Positions 37,889-46,618 of a DNA stretch of 64,000 bases are shown one piece after another; the stretch's first letter is position 1; each line of letters begins with the position of its first letter. Made by a program: the position numbers and the translations under genes. Origin of the DNA: Streptomyces sp. NBC_00091 (lineage in GTDB: Bacteria > Actinomycetota > Actinomycetes > Streptomycetales > Streptomycetaceae). The DNA is taken from positions 4,526,001 through 4,590,000 of the forward strand of contig NZ_JAPEMA010000001.1 of the NCBI RefSeq assembly GCF_026343185.1, in the 5' to 3' direction. A model generated the notes under the pieces. That model saw only the letters and a list, made by a program, of their open reading frames with translations, did not search any database and had not been told where the DNA came from.

Positions 37889-38887
37889 ATGACTCGCATC
37901 GCCATCAACGGATTCGGCCGCATCGGACGCAACGTGCTGCGCGCGCTCCTCGAACGCGACAGCGACCTCGAGGTCGTCGCCGTCAACGACCTCACGGAGC
38001 CCGCCACCCTCGCCCGGCTGCTCGCCTACGACACCACCTCCGGCCGGCTCGGCCGCCCGGTGACCGTCGAGGGCAACACCCTCGTCGTCGACGGCCGCCG
38101 CATCACGGTGCTCGCCGAGCGGGAACCCGCACAGCTGCCGTGGGCCGAGCTCGGCGTCGACATCGTCCTCGAGGCGACCGGCCGCTTCACCTCGGCCGAG
38201 GCCGCCCGCGACCACGTCAAGGCGGGCGCGCGGAAGGTGCTCGTCAGCGCCCCGTCGGACGGTGCCGACGTCACGCTCGCGTTCGGCGTCAACACCGACG
38301 CGTACGACCCGGACCTGCACACGATCGTCTCGAACGCCTCCTGCACGACCAACGCCCTCGCGCCGCTGGCCGCCGTACTGGACGAACTCGCCGGCATCGA
38401 GCACGGCTTCATGACCACGGTGCACGCCTACACGCAGGAGCAGAACCTGCAGGACGGCCCGCACCGCGACCCCCGCCGCGCCCGCGCCGCCGGCGTCAAC
38501 ATCGTCCCGACCACGACGGGCGCCGCCAAGGCGATCGGCGTCGTGCTCCCGAACCTCGACGGCAAGCTGTCGGGCGACTCGATCCGCGTGCCGGTCCCGG
38601 TGGGCTCGATCGTCGAACTCAACACGACCGTCGCCCGCGACGTGACGCGCGAGGACGTACTCGCCGCGTACCGCGCGGCGGCGCAGGGACCGCTGGCCGG
38701 CGTCCTGGAGTACTCGGACGACCCGCTCGTGTCGTCCGACATCACGGGCAACCCCGCCTCGTCGATCTTCGACTCGGAGCTCACCCGCGTCGACGGCCGC
38801 CACATCAAGGTGGTCGCCTGGTACGACAACGAGTGGGGCTTCTCGAACCGCGTGATCGACACCCTCACCCTCCTCGCCACCCGCTGA
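37889..38887 (+). CDS. gap: Glyceraldehyde-3-phosphate dehydrogenase
   Basis: Glycolytic GAPDH of 332 residues. The NAD site INGFGRIGRNVLRALLE is at the start; the catalytic Cys152 is in SNASCTTNALAP, and WYDNEWGFSNRVIDT closes the protein. AAGGGA lies before the ATG. Streptomyces species usually have more than one gap gene; this one sits 109 bases after the GapR-like activator and is presumably its target, so it is probably the induced rather than the housekeeping copy. A strong terminator follows. Confidence 0.95.
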   Translation: MTRIAINGFGRIGRNVLRALLERDSDLEVVAVNDLTEPATLARLLAYDTTSGRLGRPVTVEGNTLVVDGRRITVLAEREPAQLPWAELGVDIVLEATGRFTSAEAARDHVKAGARKVLVSAPSDGADVTLAFGVNTDAYDPDLHTIVSNASCTTNALAPLAAVLDELAGIEHGFMTTVHAYTQEQNLQDGPHRDPRRARAAGVNIVPTTTGAAKAIGVVLPNLDGKLSGDSIRVPVPVGSIVELNTTVARDVTREDVLAAYRAAAQGPLAGVLEYSDDPLVSSDITGNPASSIFDSELTRVDGRHIKVVAWYDNEWGFSNRVIDTLTLLATR

Positions 38888-38909
38888 CCCGGCCCCTGGC
38901 CCCCCATAC

Positions 38910-38949
38910 GAGCGCCGCAGTTGGTACTGACCTGGCAACTGCGGCGCTC
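38910..38949 (+). terminator. Terminator of gap
   Basis: A perfect 14-bp stem (38910-38923 with 38936-38949) with a 12-base loop, 22 bases after the stop. Confidence 0.85.
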
Positions 38950-38986
38950 ACCCATACCCCGCCCCCGCCCCGAGCCCCAGGCTGTT

Positions 38987-39226
38987 CCAGCCCCGCCGGC
39001 GTTTGAGCCCGGGGTCCGGGCAGCGCCCGCCCCTCCAGCTCCGCCGGCGTTTGAGCCCGGGGTCCGGGCAGCGCCCGCCCCTCCAGCTCCGCCGGCGTTT
39101 GAGCCCGGGGTCCGGGCAGCGCCCGCCCCTCCAGCTCCGCCGGCGTTTGAGCCCGGGGTCCGGGCAGCGCCCGCCCCTCCAGCCTCGCCGGCGTTTGAGC
39201 CCGGGGTCCGGGCGGCGCCCGGGGAA
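38987..39226. repeat. Five tandem copies of a 48-bp unit
   Basis: A 48-bp unit repeats five times with GTTTGAGCCCGGGGTCCGGG starting at 39001, 39049, 39097, 39145 and 39193. Copies are nearly identical; the first and last vary at the edges. The core (CCGGCGTTTGAG, then a run of C and G) resembles the dispersed intergenic element common downstream of Streptomyces genes, here amplified in tandem. There are no unique spacers, so it is not a CRISPR. One frame is open through it, giving a 16-residue repeat, but there is no start or ribosome site. Confidence 0.95.
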
Positions 39227-39235
39227 CGGTGGAAG

Positions 39236-39535
39236 GGCGGGTAGGGGACCAGCCCCGCGCAGCGGCCCACCACCCGCAGACAACCGCCCGGCCCCAGCCC
39301 GGGCCCGCGGCTCAGCCCCGCCCGGCGGCGGCCCGCGCCCGCCCTGCCCCGCCCCGGCCCGGCCCGCGCCGCTCCAAGCCGGCCCCCCCCCGGCCGCGCC
39401 CGCCCGGCCCCTCCCCACCCCCGGCCAGGGAAATCGCCCCCGGACAAACCCCGGCGGTTACCCCATTCGGGTCGGATCGTTGTACCGGCCGGGTGCCCCG
39501 CCGACCCTCGGCGACCGCACAGCCCCGGAGGACCC
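39236..39535. other. Cytosine-rich spacer without a gene
   Basis: About 300 bases with very strong C excess on the plus strand, including a run of nine C at 39382-39390 area. I see no gene. The last 90 bases are more balanced and must hold the promoter of the decarboxylase gene. No iron box (TTAGGTTAGGCT type) is visible. Confidence 0.6.
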
Positions 39536-40921
39536 ATGACCGAGCCGGCCCCCGCGCCCCCGCTCGCCGGCGGACGTGACGGCGGCGACGCACTACGGCC
39601 GCTCCTCGACACCGTCCTCACCGCGCTGCGCACCGGAGCCGAGGAGCGCCGCGGCCCCCTCCCCGCCGGCGGCCCCGAGGCCGTCGCGGCCCGTGTCGCG
39701 GCCGCACTGGGCGACGTACTCCCCGCCCACGGAACCGGCGACCACGAAGCCCTCCGCACCCTCGTGCACACCCTGGCCGCCGGCGCAGCCGACCCCGCGG
39801 ACCCCCTGTGCGTGGCCCACCTGCACTGCCCGCCGCTCGCCGTCGCGGCCGCCGCCGACCTCGCCGTCAGCGCCCTCAACCCCTCCCTCGACTCCTGGGA
39901 CCAGGCCCCCGCCGCCTCCGCCGTCGAGGCCCTGCTCACCCGAGCCCTCGCCGCCGAGTTCTACGACACCCCCCGCGCCGACGCCCTCCTCACCACCGGC
40001 GGCACCGAGGCCAATCAGCTGGCCCTCCTCCTGGCCCGCGAACGCCACGGCCCCCGCCTGGCCGTCCTGCACGGAGCCAACGCCCACCACTCCGTCCCGC
40101 GCGCAGCCTGGCTCCTCGGCCTGCCCCCCGCCACCGCCCTGCCCACCCCCACCGGAACCCTCGACCCCGCCACCCTCGACGCGGCCCTCGCCCACACCCC
40201 CGGACCCGCCCTCGTCACCGCCACCGCCGGGACCACCGACGCCGGACTCATCGACCCCCTCGACGCCCTCGCCGACGTCTGCGACCGCCACCGCGCCGAA
40301 CTCCACGTCGACGCCGCCTACGGCGGAGCACTCGCCCTCAGCCCCCGCCACCGCGCCAAGCTCACCGGCCTCCACCGCGCCCGGTCGATCACCCTCGACC
40401 TGCACAAACTCGGCTGGCAACCCGTCGCCGCGGGCCTCCTCGTCGTCCCCGACACCACCCTCCTCGCCCCCCTCGCCCACCAGGCCGACTACCTCAACGC
40501 CACCGACGACACCGAAGCCGGCCTCCCCGACCTCCTCGGCCGCTCCCTGCGCACCACCCGCCGCCCCGACGCCTTCAAGATCGCCGCCACCCTGCGCTCA
40601 CTCGGCCGCGACGGCCTCGCCCGGCTCATAGACCGCACCTGCGCCGCAGCCCACCGGCTCGCCGAACTCCTCGACGCACACCCCGGCTTCGAACTCCACG
40701 CGCACCCCACCATCACCACGGTCCTCTTCCGGCCCACCCCCACGGACGACGACCACCTCGCCGCCCTGCGCCGCACCCTCCTCCACGACGGCACCGCCGT
40801 CCTCGGCCGGGCCACCGCCGACGGCCGGCTCTGGCTCAAGGCCACCCTGCTCAACCCCCACACCACGGCGCAGGACCTCGACACCCTCGTCACCCTCCTG
40901 GAAGGCAGAACCCACCGATGA
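39536..40921 (+). CDS. PLP-dependent amino acid decarboxylase (siderophore-type, DesA-related)
   Basis: Group II decarboxylase of 461 residues. It shares the AHLHCPP and LNPSLDSWDQAP blocks with DesA and diaminobutyrate decarboxylases, then TTGGTEANQLALLLARE at the phosphate site, HVDAAYGGAL and the PLP lysine in LDLHKLGWQP. DesA decarboxylates lysine to cadaverine for desferrioxamine; this protein is clearly more diverged, so lysine or ornithine cannot be decided. GGAGG precedes the ATG. It overlaps the next gene (ATGA), whose product would hydroxylate the resulting diamine. Confidence 0.88.
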   Translation: MTEPAPAPPLAGGRDGGDALRPLLDTVLTALRTGAEERRGPLPAGGPEAVAARVAAALGDVLPAHGTGDHEALRTLVHTLAAGAADPADPLCVAHLHCPPLAVAAAADLAVSALNPSLDSWDQAPAASAVEALLTRALAAEFYDTPRADALLTTGGTEANQLALLLARERHGPRLAVLHGANAHHSVPRAAWLLGLPPATALPTPTGTLDPATLDAALAHTPGPALVTATAGTTDAGLIDPLDALADVCDRHRAELHVDAAYGGALALSPRHRAKLTGLHRARSITLDLHKLGWQPVAAGLLVVPDTTLLAPLAHQADYLNATDDTEAGLPDLLGRSLRTTRRPDAFKIAATLRSLGRDGLARLIDRTCAAAHRLAELLDAHPGFELHAHPTITTVLFRPTPTDDDHLAALRRTLLHDGTAVLGRATADGRLWLKATLLNPHTTAQDLDTLVTLLEGRTHR

Positions 40922-42327
40922 GCGACCAGCTCGATGCACCCCACGACCTCGTCGGAATCGGCATCGGCCCCTTCAACCTCTCCCTCGCCGCCCTCGCCCA
41001 CGGCCTCCCCCAGCAGGGCGCGGACCGGCTCGCCACCGCCTTCTACGACCAGCGCAGGGACTTCCGCTGGCACCCCGGACTCCTCATCGACGGAGCCACC
41101 CTCCAAGTCCCCTTCCTCGCCGACCTCGTCACCCTCGCCGACCCCGCCAGCCCCTGGAGCTTCCTCAGCTACCTCAAGCACAAGGAACGGCTCTTCCCCT
41201 TCTACTTCGCCGAGCAGTTCCACATCCAGCGCGCCGAATACGACGCCTACTGCCGCTGGGTCGCCGGCCGACTGCCCGGACTCCACTTCGGCCACCAGGT
41301 CGACGCCGTCCGCTGGAACCCCGAACGCGACCTCTTCGAAGTCGACTACACCCAGCTCGACACCGACGGAGAAGCCGAAGCCCTCGGCCGCACCTACACC
41401 CGCAACCTCGCCCTCGGCATCGGCACCGCCCCCTTCGTCCCCGAACCCCTGCGCCCCCTCGCCGAAGCCCCCACCGTCCCCGTCATCCACTCCGCCGACT
41501 ACCTCGACAACCGCCAGCGGATCCTCGGCGCCGAACACGTCACCGTCATCGGATCCGGCCAGTCAGGAGCCGAGGTCTTCCTCGACCTGCTGCGCGCCCG
41601 CCCCGCCGGCCGCGAACGCCTCACCTGGCTCGCCCGCACCCCCTCCTTCGCCCCCATGGAGTACTCGAAGCTCGGCCTCGAACACTTCACCCCCGACTAC
41701 ACCCGCTACTTCCACTCCCTCCCCGAACCCGTCCGCGACCGGCTCGTCCCCGCCCAATGGCAGCTCCACAAGGGCATCGACACCGCCACCATCGCCGCCA
41801 TCCACGAAGAGCTCTACCGCCGCACCCTCCACGGCGGCTGGCCCGACGCCGTCCTCACCCCCGGAGTCACCGTCCGAACCGCCGGCCGCGTCGCCACCAC
41901 CAAGGTCGAACTCCACCTCGAACACACCCAGCAAGGCAGCCGCTCCCGCCTCACCACCGACGCCGTCGTCCTCGCCACCGGCTACAAGGAACGACCGCTC
42001 ACCAGCCTCTTCGCCGGCCTCGACCCCTACATGCGCAAGGACTCCTCCGGCCGCCCCCGCATCGACGACCGCTACCGGATGATCCTCGACCCCTCCGTCA
42101 GCGGCAGCGTCTTCGTCCAGAACGGAGAACGCCACACCCACGGCGTCGGATCCCCCGACCTCGGCCTCGCCGCCTGGCGCAGCGCCGCCATCCTGAACAC
42201 CCTCACCGGCAAGGAGCCCTACCCCCAGCCCCACCGCACCGCCTTCACCACCTTCGGCCTCGAACAGCGCGACCACACCCGCCCCCACCCCACCGTGGCC
42301 CTGCGCCCCCTCGTCGAACACCCCTGA
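40918..42327 (+). CDS. Flavin N-hydroxylase of the lysine/ornithine/diamine type (SidA/IucD/DesB family)
   Basis: FAD- and NADPH-dependent N-monooxygenase of 469 residues. The FAD motif GIGIGPFNLSLAAL is at residues 13-26. WHPGLLIDGATLQVPFLADLV and the NADPH motif GSGQSGAEVF follow, and LATGYKERP is the family signature. It should hydroxylate the amine made by its partner, the first committed step to a hydroxamate. The acyltransferase and NIS synthetase that complete desferrioxamine synthesis do not follow; the next gene converges. Translation is coupled to the decarboxylase by an ATGA overlap. Confidence 0.92.
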   Translation: MSDQLDAPHDLVGIGIGPFNLSLAALAHGLPQQGADRLATAFYDQRRDFRWHPGLLIDGATLQVPFLADLVTLADPASPWSFLSYLKHKERLFPFYFAEQFHIQRAEYDAYCRWVAGRLPGLHFGHQVDAVRWNPERDLFEVDYTQLDTDGEAEALGRTYTRNLALGIGTAPFVPEPLRPLAEAPTVPVIHSADYLDNRQRILGAEHVTVIGSGQSGAEVFLDLLRARPAGRERLTWLARTPSFAPMEYSKLGLEHFTPDYTRYFHSLPEPVRDRLVPAQWQLHKGIDTATIAAIHEELYRRTLHGGWPDAVLTPGVTVRTAGRVATTKVELHLEHTQQGSRSRLTTDAVVLATGYKERPLTSLFAGLDPYMRKDSSGRPRIDDRYRMILDPSVSGSVFVQNGERHTHGVGSPDLGLAAWRSAAILNTLTGKEPYPQPHRTAFTTFGLEQRDHTRPHPTVALRPLVEHP

Positions 42328-42347
42328 CCGCCCGGCCAGAACGGCAC

Positions 42348-42382
42348 GCGGCCGGGACCCCACCACCACAGGACCCGGCCGC
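42348..42382. terminator. Terminator between N-hydroxylase and 5'-nucleotidase
   Basis: A 9-bp stem (42348-42356 with 42374-42382) and a 17-base loop between convergent genes. Confidence 0.6.
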
Positions 42383-42399
42383 ACACCACCGCGAACCGG

Positions 42400-44193
42400 C
42401 TAGAACACCGGCACGCCCGCCCGCGTCAGCCGCCAGTCCACCGACGCGAACCGCGCCGGGTCCACCGTGCCCTTCGCCTTCACCCACTGGATGATCGTGT
42501 TGCGTATCTCGTCCGAGTTCGCCCACAGCTGCTTCGCCTTCGGCACGTGCGGGAACGCCCCACCGCCCGAGGCCCGGTAATTGTTCACCGCGAACACGAA
42601 CTGCGCCGCCGGATCCAACGGCTTCCCCTGGAAGGACAGCCCCGTGATCCGCGAACCCACCGGCTGCGCGATGTCGATGTCGTACGTCAGCCCGTACACC
42701 GCGTCGTAGTTGTAGTCCGGGATGCTCTCGGAGTTCGTCAGCTTCGCCGGGTCCACCACACCACCCGGAGCCGTCTGCACGAAATACCGGGCCGAGTACT
42801 CCAGGTAGTCCTTCAGCTGCGCACCCGTCAGCAGCCGCGCCTCCAGGGTGTTCTCGAAGGGGTACAGCCCCGCCGCGTCCCTGATGGTCACCTGGCCGGC
42901 CGGTATCGCCGCCGTCCGCGAGAAACACGAAGCCTGCGACAGCACCGGCAGCGCCGCCCACTCCGAGCCCGCCAGGGCCGCCTTCACCGTCTCCGCCTGC
43001 ACGTGGTTGATCAGGTCGATGATCGCCACGTCCTTCACCGGACCCTCGGCGGAGGACATCGCCTGCGTGGACGTCCCGATCACCTGGTTGACGTACGCCA
43101 CCACCTTGCGGTGCTCGTCCGACAGCAGCCCGGTGATCTTCGGGTCCTCGGCGGCCGTGTTGGAGTTCAGCACCTTCGCCGACACCTTCGCCACCGACCA
43201 GCGGCCCCGCTCCCACGTCAGCTCGAAGTCGAACAGCGTCAGACGCTGACCCCACTTGAGCGGCTCCGACAGCACCACGTCCTTGCCGGTCGCCTTGTTC
43301 TTCACCCGGTACTCCGGGATCTCCGTGTGCGCGTGCCCCACCAGGATCGCGTCGATCCCCGGCACCTGCTCCGCCACCAGACCGGCCGCGTTCTCCACGT
43401 ACGGCAGCTGGTCACCGTACGAAGACGTACCGCTCGACCCCGAGTGAGCCGACACGATCACCACGTCCGCGCCCATCGACCGCAGCCGCGGCACGTACTT
43501 CGCCGCCTGCTCCTCCAGCCCCGGGAACGTCATCTTCCCCTGCACATTGGCCTTGTCCCAGATCGCGATCCCCGGGTTCGTCAGCCCCAGCACCGCCACC
43601 TTCACATCCCGCCCGTGCGGGGTCCGCAGCCGGTGCATGCTGTACGGCGGGAACGCCGGCCGCATCGTCTTCGCATCCAGCGCGTTCGCCCCCAGCAGCG
43701 GGAAGTCGCACTGCTCCTCGAACTTGCGCAGCACCGGGATCCCGTAATTGAACTCGTGGTTCCCCAGCGCCGCCGCGTCGTAGCCGATCGCGTTCATCGC
43801 CTGCGCCATCGGGTGCACCGGACCCCGCCGCGCGGTGATCGGATCCACCTTCGCGTAGTAGTACGACAGCTGCGTGCCCTGGATGGTGTCACCCGCGTCG
43901 ATCAGCAGGGTGTTGCACCGCCCCTTTTCCGTGCGTACCTGCTCCACCAGCGTAGAGATCTTCGCCAGACCGACGTCGTTGTGCGCCTTGTCGTCGAACT
44001 CCTTGTCCGTGAAATAGTCCCAGTTGAAGACGTTCCCGTGCAGATCGGTCGTACCCATCACGGTGAACGCGTAGGTCCGCGCCCCCGACTTCGCGGCAGC
44101 GGCAGCGGCCGGGGAGCTCGTGGCCCCCGCCATCGCCACAGCGGCACCCGTCGCGGCCGAGGCCCCCATGAACGCCCTACGGTCAAACGCCAT
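42400..44193 (-). CDS. Secreted 5'-nucleotidase / metallophosphoesterase (Tat exported)
   Basis: Exported enzyme of 597 residues. The start carries a twin-arginine signal (FDRRAFMGASAATG) with an Ala-rich hydrophobic region. The metallophosphoesterase domain has TTDLHGN, DAGDTIQG, LGNHEFNYG and VGHAHTE, the metal ligands of the family. The C-terminal nucleotide-binding domain runs from about residue 370 with LYPFENTLE and the substrate loop NYRASGGG. It removes phosphate from extracellular nucleotides. GGGGAG lies six bases before the ATG. A single GTTCACG upstream is not enough to call a PHO box. Confidence 0.94.
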   Translation of the reverse strand: MAFDRRAFMGASAATGAAVAMAGATSSPAAAAAAKSGARTYAFTVMGTTDLHGNVFNWDYFTDKEFDDKAHNDVGLAKISTLVEQVRTEKGRCNTLLIDAGDTIQGTQLSYYYAKVDPITARRGPVHPMAQAMNAIGYDAAALGNHEFNYGIPVLRKFEEQCDFPLLGANALDAKTMRPAFPPYSMHRLRTPHGRDVKVAVLGLTNPGIAIWDKANVQGKMTFPGLEEQAAKYVPRLRSMGADVVIVSAHSGSSGTSSYGDQLPYVENAAGLVAEQVPGIDAILVGHAHTEIPEYRVKNKATGKDVVLSEPLKWGQRLTLFDFELTWERGRWSVAKVSAKVLNSNTAAEDPKITGLLSDEHRKVVAYVNQVIGTSTQAMSSAEGPVKDVAIIDLINHVQAETVKAALAGSEWAALPVLSQASCFSRTAAIPAGQVTIRDAAGLYPFENTLEARLLTGAQLKDYLEYSARYFVQTAPGGVVDPAKLTNSESIPDYNYDAVYGLTYDIDIAQPVGSRITGLSFQGKPLDPAAQFVFAVNNYRASGGGAFPHVPKAKQLWANSDEIRNTIIQWVKAKGTVDPARFASVDWRLTRAGVPVF

Positions 44194-44333
44194 GCCATCT
44201 CCCCTTGTGAGGTGTATATCGAGCCGTGAACAACGCGCGTAGATTCTGACTCACCAGTAACAAGCCGCAACACCCCCATCAGGTTTCGATCCGATGACCA
44301 CACCCGTACGGGCGACGGTGCGAGAGTGAATCC

Positions 44334-45038
44334 ATGACTCAGGACGCCACGCACCAGCCCTACGGAACCCCCGAAGTCCCCCGCGTCGCGGTCCGCGGCG
44401 AAGCCCGGATCGAAGTCGACCCCGAGATCGCCCGCATCGGCATCACCGTCAACGCCCGCGGCACCGACCGCCGCACGGCCCTCGAAGACCTCACCCGCCG
44501 CAACAACGCCGTCCTCGACCTCGTCAAGAGCTACGGCGAACCCGTCGAAAAACTCGAAACCGGCGCCTTCTCCATCACCCCCGAACTCACCCGCCACGGC
44601 CGCGGCGAACGCGTCCGCGCCTACCACGGCCGCGTCCACATCACCGCCGAACTGAACGACTTCACCGCCCTCGGCGAACTCACCACCCGCCTCGCCGACC
44701 TCGAACTCACCCAGGTCGACGGCCCCTGGTGGGCCCTGCGCCCCACCTCACCCGCCCACGGCGAAGCCCGCCGCCAAGCCGTACTCGAAGCCGTCCAGCG
44801 CGCCCGCGAATACGCCCGGGCCCTCGGCTCCAACCTCGCCGCCCTCGTCGAGCTCGCCGACCTCGGAGCCGAGAACGCCGTCCCCGTCGCCATGGCCGCC
44901 CCCGCCGGCATGCTCCGCTCGATGGCCTACGGCTCCGCCGAGGACGCCGGCGCCCCGCCCCTCGATCTGGAACCCCAGCGCCAGACCGTCTTCGCCCAGG
45001 TGAACGCCCGCTTCACGATGACCCCGCCCCAGCTCTGA
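44334..45038 (+). CDS. SIMPL-domain (DUF541) protein
   Basis: A 234-residue protein of the SIMPL family. It opens VAVRGEARIEVDPEIARIGITV and continues NNAVLDLVKSYGEPVEKLETGAFSI-like, a clear DUF541 start; ARRQAVLEAVQRAREYARALG near residue 145 is the second conserved helix. Relatives are periplasmic or interact with IRAK-type kinases in animals; bacterial roles include oxidative stress tolerance. No signal peptide is visible, which is usual for Streptomyces members. It stands alone before pyk. Confidence 0.9.
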   Translation: MTQDATHQPYGTPEVPRVAVRGEARIEVDPEIARIGITVNARGTDRRTALEDLTRRNNAVLDLVKSYGEPVEKLETGAFSITPELTRHGRGERVRAYHGRVHITAELNDFTALGELTTRLADLELTQVDGPWWALRPTSPAHGEARRQAVLEAVQRAREYARALGSNLAALVELADLGAENAVPVAMAAPAGMLRSMAYGSAEDAGAPPLDLEPQRQTVFAQVNARFTMTPPQL

Positions 45039-45049
45039 GCCGACCCCCG

Positions 45050-45073
45050 GGGGGTGCTCATCAGAGCACCCCC
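45050..45073 (+). terminator. Terminator of the SIMPL gene
   Basis: A perfect 10-bp GC-rich stem (45050-45059 with 45064-45073) with loop ATCA, 11 bases after the stop. Confidence 0.85.
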
Positions 45074-45092
45074 ATGCACATTCAATAAGTGT

Positions 45093-45119
45093 CAACAACC
45101 TTTTGCCCAAAGGTTGTTG
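45093..45119. promoter_or_regulatory. AT-rich palindrome upstream of pyk
   Basis: A perfect 11-bp inverted repeat, CAACAACCTTT-N5-AAAGGTTGTTG, lies 54 bases before the pyk start. Its base composition is unusual for this genome. It could be a regulator binding site or a second hairpin; no T run follows, so I favour an operator. Confidence 0.5.
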
Positions 45120-45140
45120 AGGAGACATTCACACCTCATT

Positions 45141-45166
45141 TCCTACCCCTCAGTAGGGCATACCCT
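45141..45166 (+). promoter_or_regulatory. pyk promoter with inverted repeat
   Basis: TACCCT at 45161-45166 is six bases before the pyk ATG and is the probable -10 of a leaderless message. CCTAC-N6-GTAGG covers 45142-45157 in the -35/-10 spacer, a typical place for a repressor or activator site. Confidence 0.5.
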
Positions 45167-45172
45167 CGCCTC

Positions 45173-46600
45173 ATGCGCCGAGCGAAAATCGTATGTACCC
45201 TGGGCCCCGCCACCGACTCATACGACCAGATCAAAGCCCTGGTCGAAGCCGGAATGGACATCGCCCGCCTCAACCTCAGCCACGGCATCTACGCCGAACA
45301 CGAGGAGCGCTACCAGCGCGTACGCAAGGCCTCCGACGAGACCGGCCGCAGCGTCGGCATCCTCGCCGACCTTCAAGGCCCGAAGATCCGCCTCGGCCGC
45401 TTCCGCGAAGGACCCGTACTCCTTGAACGCGGTGACGAATTCACCATCACCGTCGAGGACCACGAAGGCGACCGCCACACCTGCGGCACCACCTACAAGG
45501 GCCTCGCCGCCGACGTCACCACCGGCGAACGCATCCTCGTCGACGACGGCCGCGTCACCCTCGAAGTCACCGCCATCGACGGCCCCCGCGTCCACACCCG
45601 CGTCATCGAAGGCGGCATGGTCTCCGACCACAAGGGACTCAACCTCCCCGGCGTCGCCGTCTCCGTCCCCGCCCTCTCCGACAAGGACATCGAAGACCTC
45701 CGCTGGGCCCTGCGCACCGGCGCCGACGTCATCGCCCTCTCCTTCGTCCGCAGCGGCCGCGACATCGACGACGTCCACCGCATCATGGACGAGGAAGGCC
45801 GACGCCTCCCCGTCATCGCGAAGATCGAAAAGCCCCAGGCCGTAGAGAGCATCGACGACATCGTCGCCGCCTTCGACGGCATCATGGTCGCCCGCGGCGA
45901 CCTTGGCGTGGAAATGCCCCTGGAGCAGGTCCCGATCGTCCAGAAGCGCGCCATCAAACTCGCCAAGCGCAATGCCAAGCCCGTCATCGTCGCGACCCAG
46001 ATGCTCGACTCGATGATCGAGAACTCCCGGCCCACCCGCGCCGAAGCCTCCGACGTCGCCAACGCCGTCATCGACGGAACCGACGCCGTCATGCTCTCCG
46101 GCGAGACCAGCGTCGGCAAATACCCCGTCGAAACGGTCCGCACCATGGCCCGCATCGTCGAAGCCGCCGAAGAGGACATCCTCGCCAAGGGCCTCCCGCC
46201 CCTCACCGACCGCAACAAGCCCCGCACCCAGGGCGGAGCCGTAGCCCGCGCGGCCGCCGAAATGGGCGACTTCCTCGGCGCCAAATTCCTCGTCGCCTTC
46301 ACCCAGAGCGGAGACACCGTCCGCCGGCTCTCCCGCTACCGCTCACCCATCCCCCTCCTCGCCTTCACCCCCGACCCCGCCACCCGCTCCCAGCTCAACC
46401 TCACCTGGGGCGTCGAAACCTTCCTCGGCCCCCACGTCGACTCCACCGACGCGATGGTCGCCCAGGTCGAAGAAGAACTCCTGCGGATCGGACGCTGCGT
46501 CCCCGGCGACATCGTCGTCATCACCGCCGGCTCGCCCCCCGGCGTCACCGGCAAGACCAACCTCGTCCGCATCCACCACATCGGCGACCCGGTCCGCTAA
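45173..46600 (+). CDS. pyk: Pyruvate kinase
   Basis: Glycolytic enzyme of 475 residues making pyruvate and ATP from phosphoenolpyruvate and ADP. The start RRAKIVCTLGPATDS and NLSHG, then LADLQGPKIRLG, and the signature IMVARGDLGVEMPLEQVP are present, as is the C-terminal domain with the TQSGDTVRRLSRYR region. There is no ribosome site, and a -10-like TACCCT lies six bases upstream, so translation is probably leaderless. It converges closely on the hydrolase at 46619. Confidence 0.96.
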   Translation: MRRAKIVCTLGPATDSYDQIKALVEAGMDIARLNLSHGIYAEHEERYQRVRKASDETGRSVGILADLQGPKIRLGRFREGPVLLERGDEFTITVEDHEGDRHTCGTTYKGLAADVTTGERILVDDGRVTLEVTAIDGPRVHTRVIEGGMVSDHKGLNLPGVAVSVPALSDKDIEDLRWALRTGADVIALSFVRSGRDIDDVHRIMDEEGRRLPVIAKIEKPQAVESIDDIVAAFDGIMVARGDLGVEMPLEQVPIVQKRAIKLAKRNAKPVIVATQMLDSMIENSRPTRAEASDVANAVIDGTDAVMLSGETSVGKYPVETVRTMARIVEAAEEDILAKGLPPLTDRNKPRTQGGAVARAAAEMGDFLGAKFLVAFTQSGDTVRRLSRYRSPIPLLAFTPDPATRSQLNLTWGVETFLGPHVDSTDAMVAQVEEELLRIGRCVPGDIVVITAGSPPGVTGKTNLVRIHHIGDPVR

Positions 46601-46618
46601 CCGCACCCCCCGAAACCG

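Noticed and set aside
38987..39226. CRISPR array
   Set aside because: The 48-bp units are contiguous with no unique spacers, and there are no cas genes.
38921..39244. A repeat protein (PPAFEPGVRAAPA units) encoded by the 48-bp repeat
   Set aside because: No ribosome site or credible start; the open frame follows from the 48-bp period being a multiple of three.
39236..39535. Iron box in front of the siderophore-type pair
   Set aside because: I found no AT-rich 19-bp palindrome of the DmdR1 type.
44194..44333. PHO box upstream of the 5'-nucleotidase
   Set aside because: Only one GTTCACG is present; PhoP sites need direct repeats.
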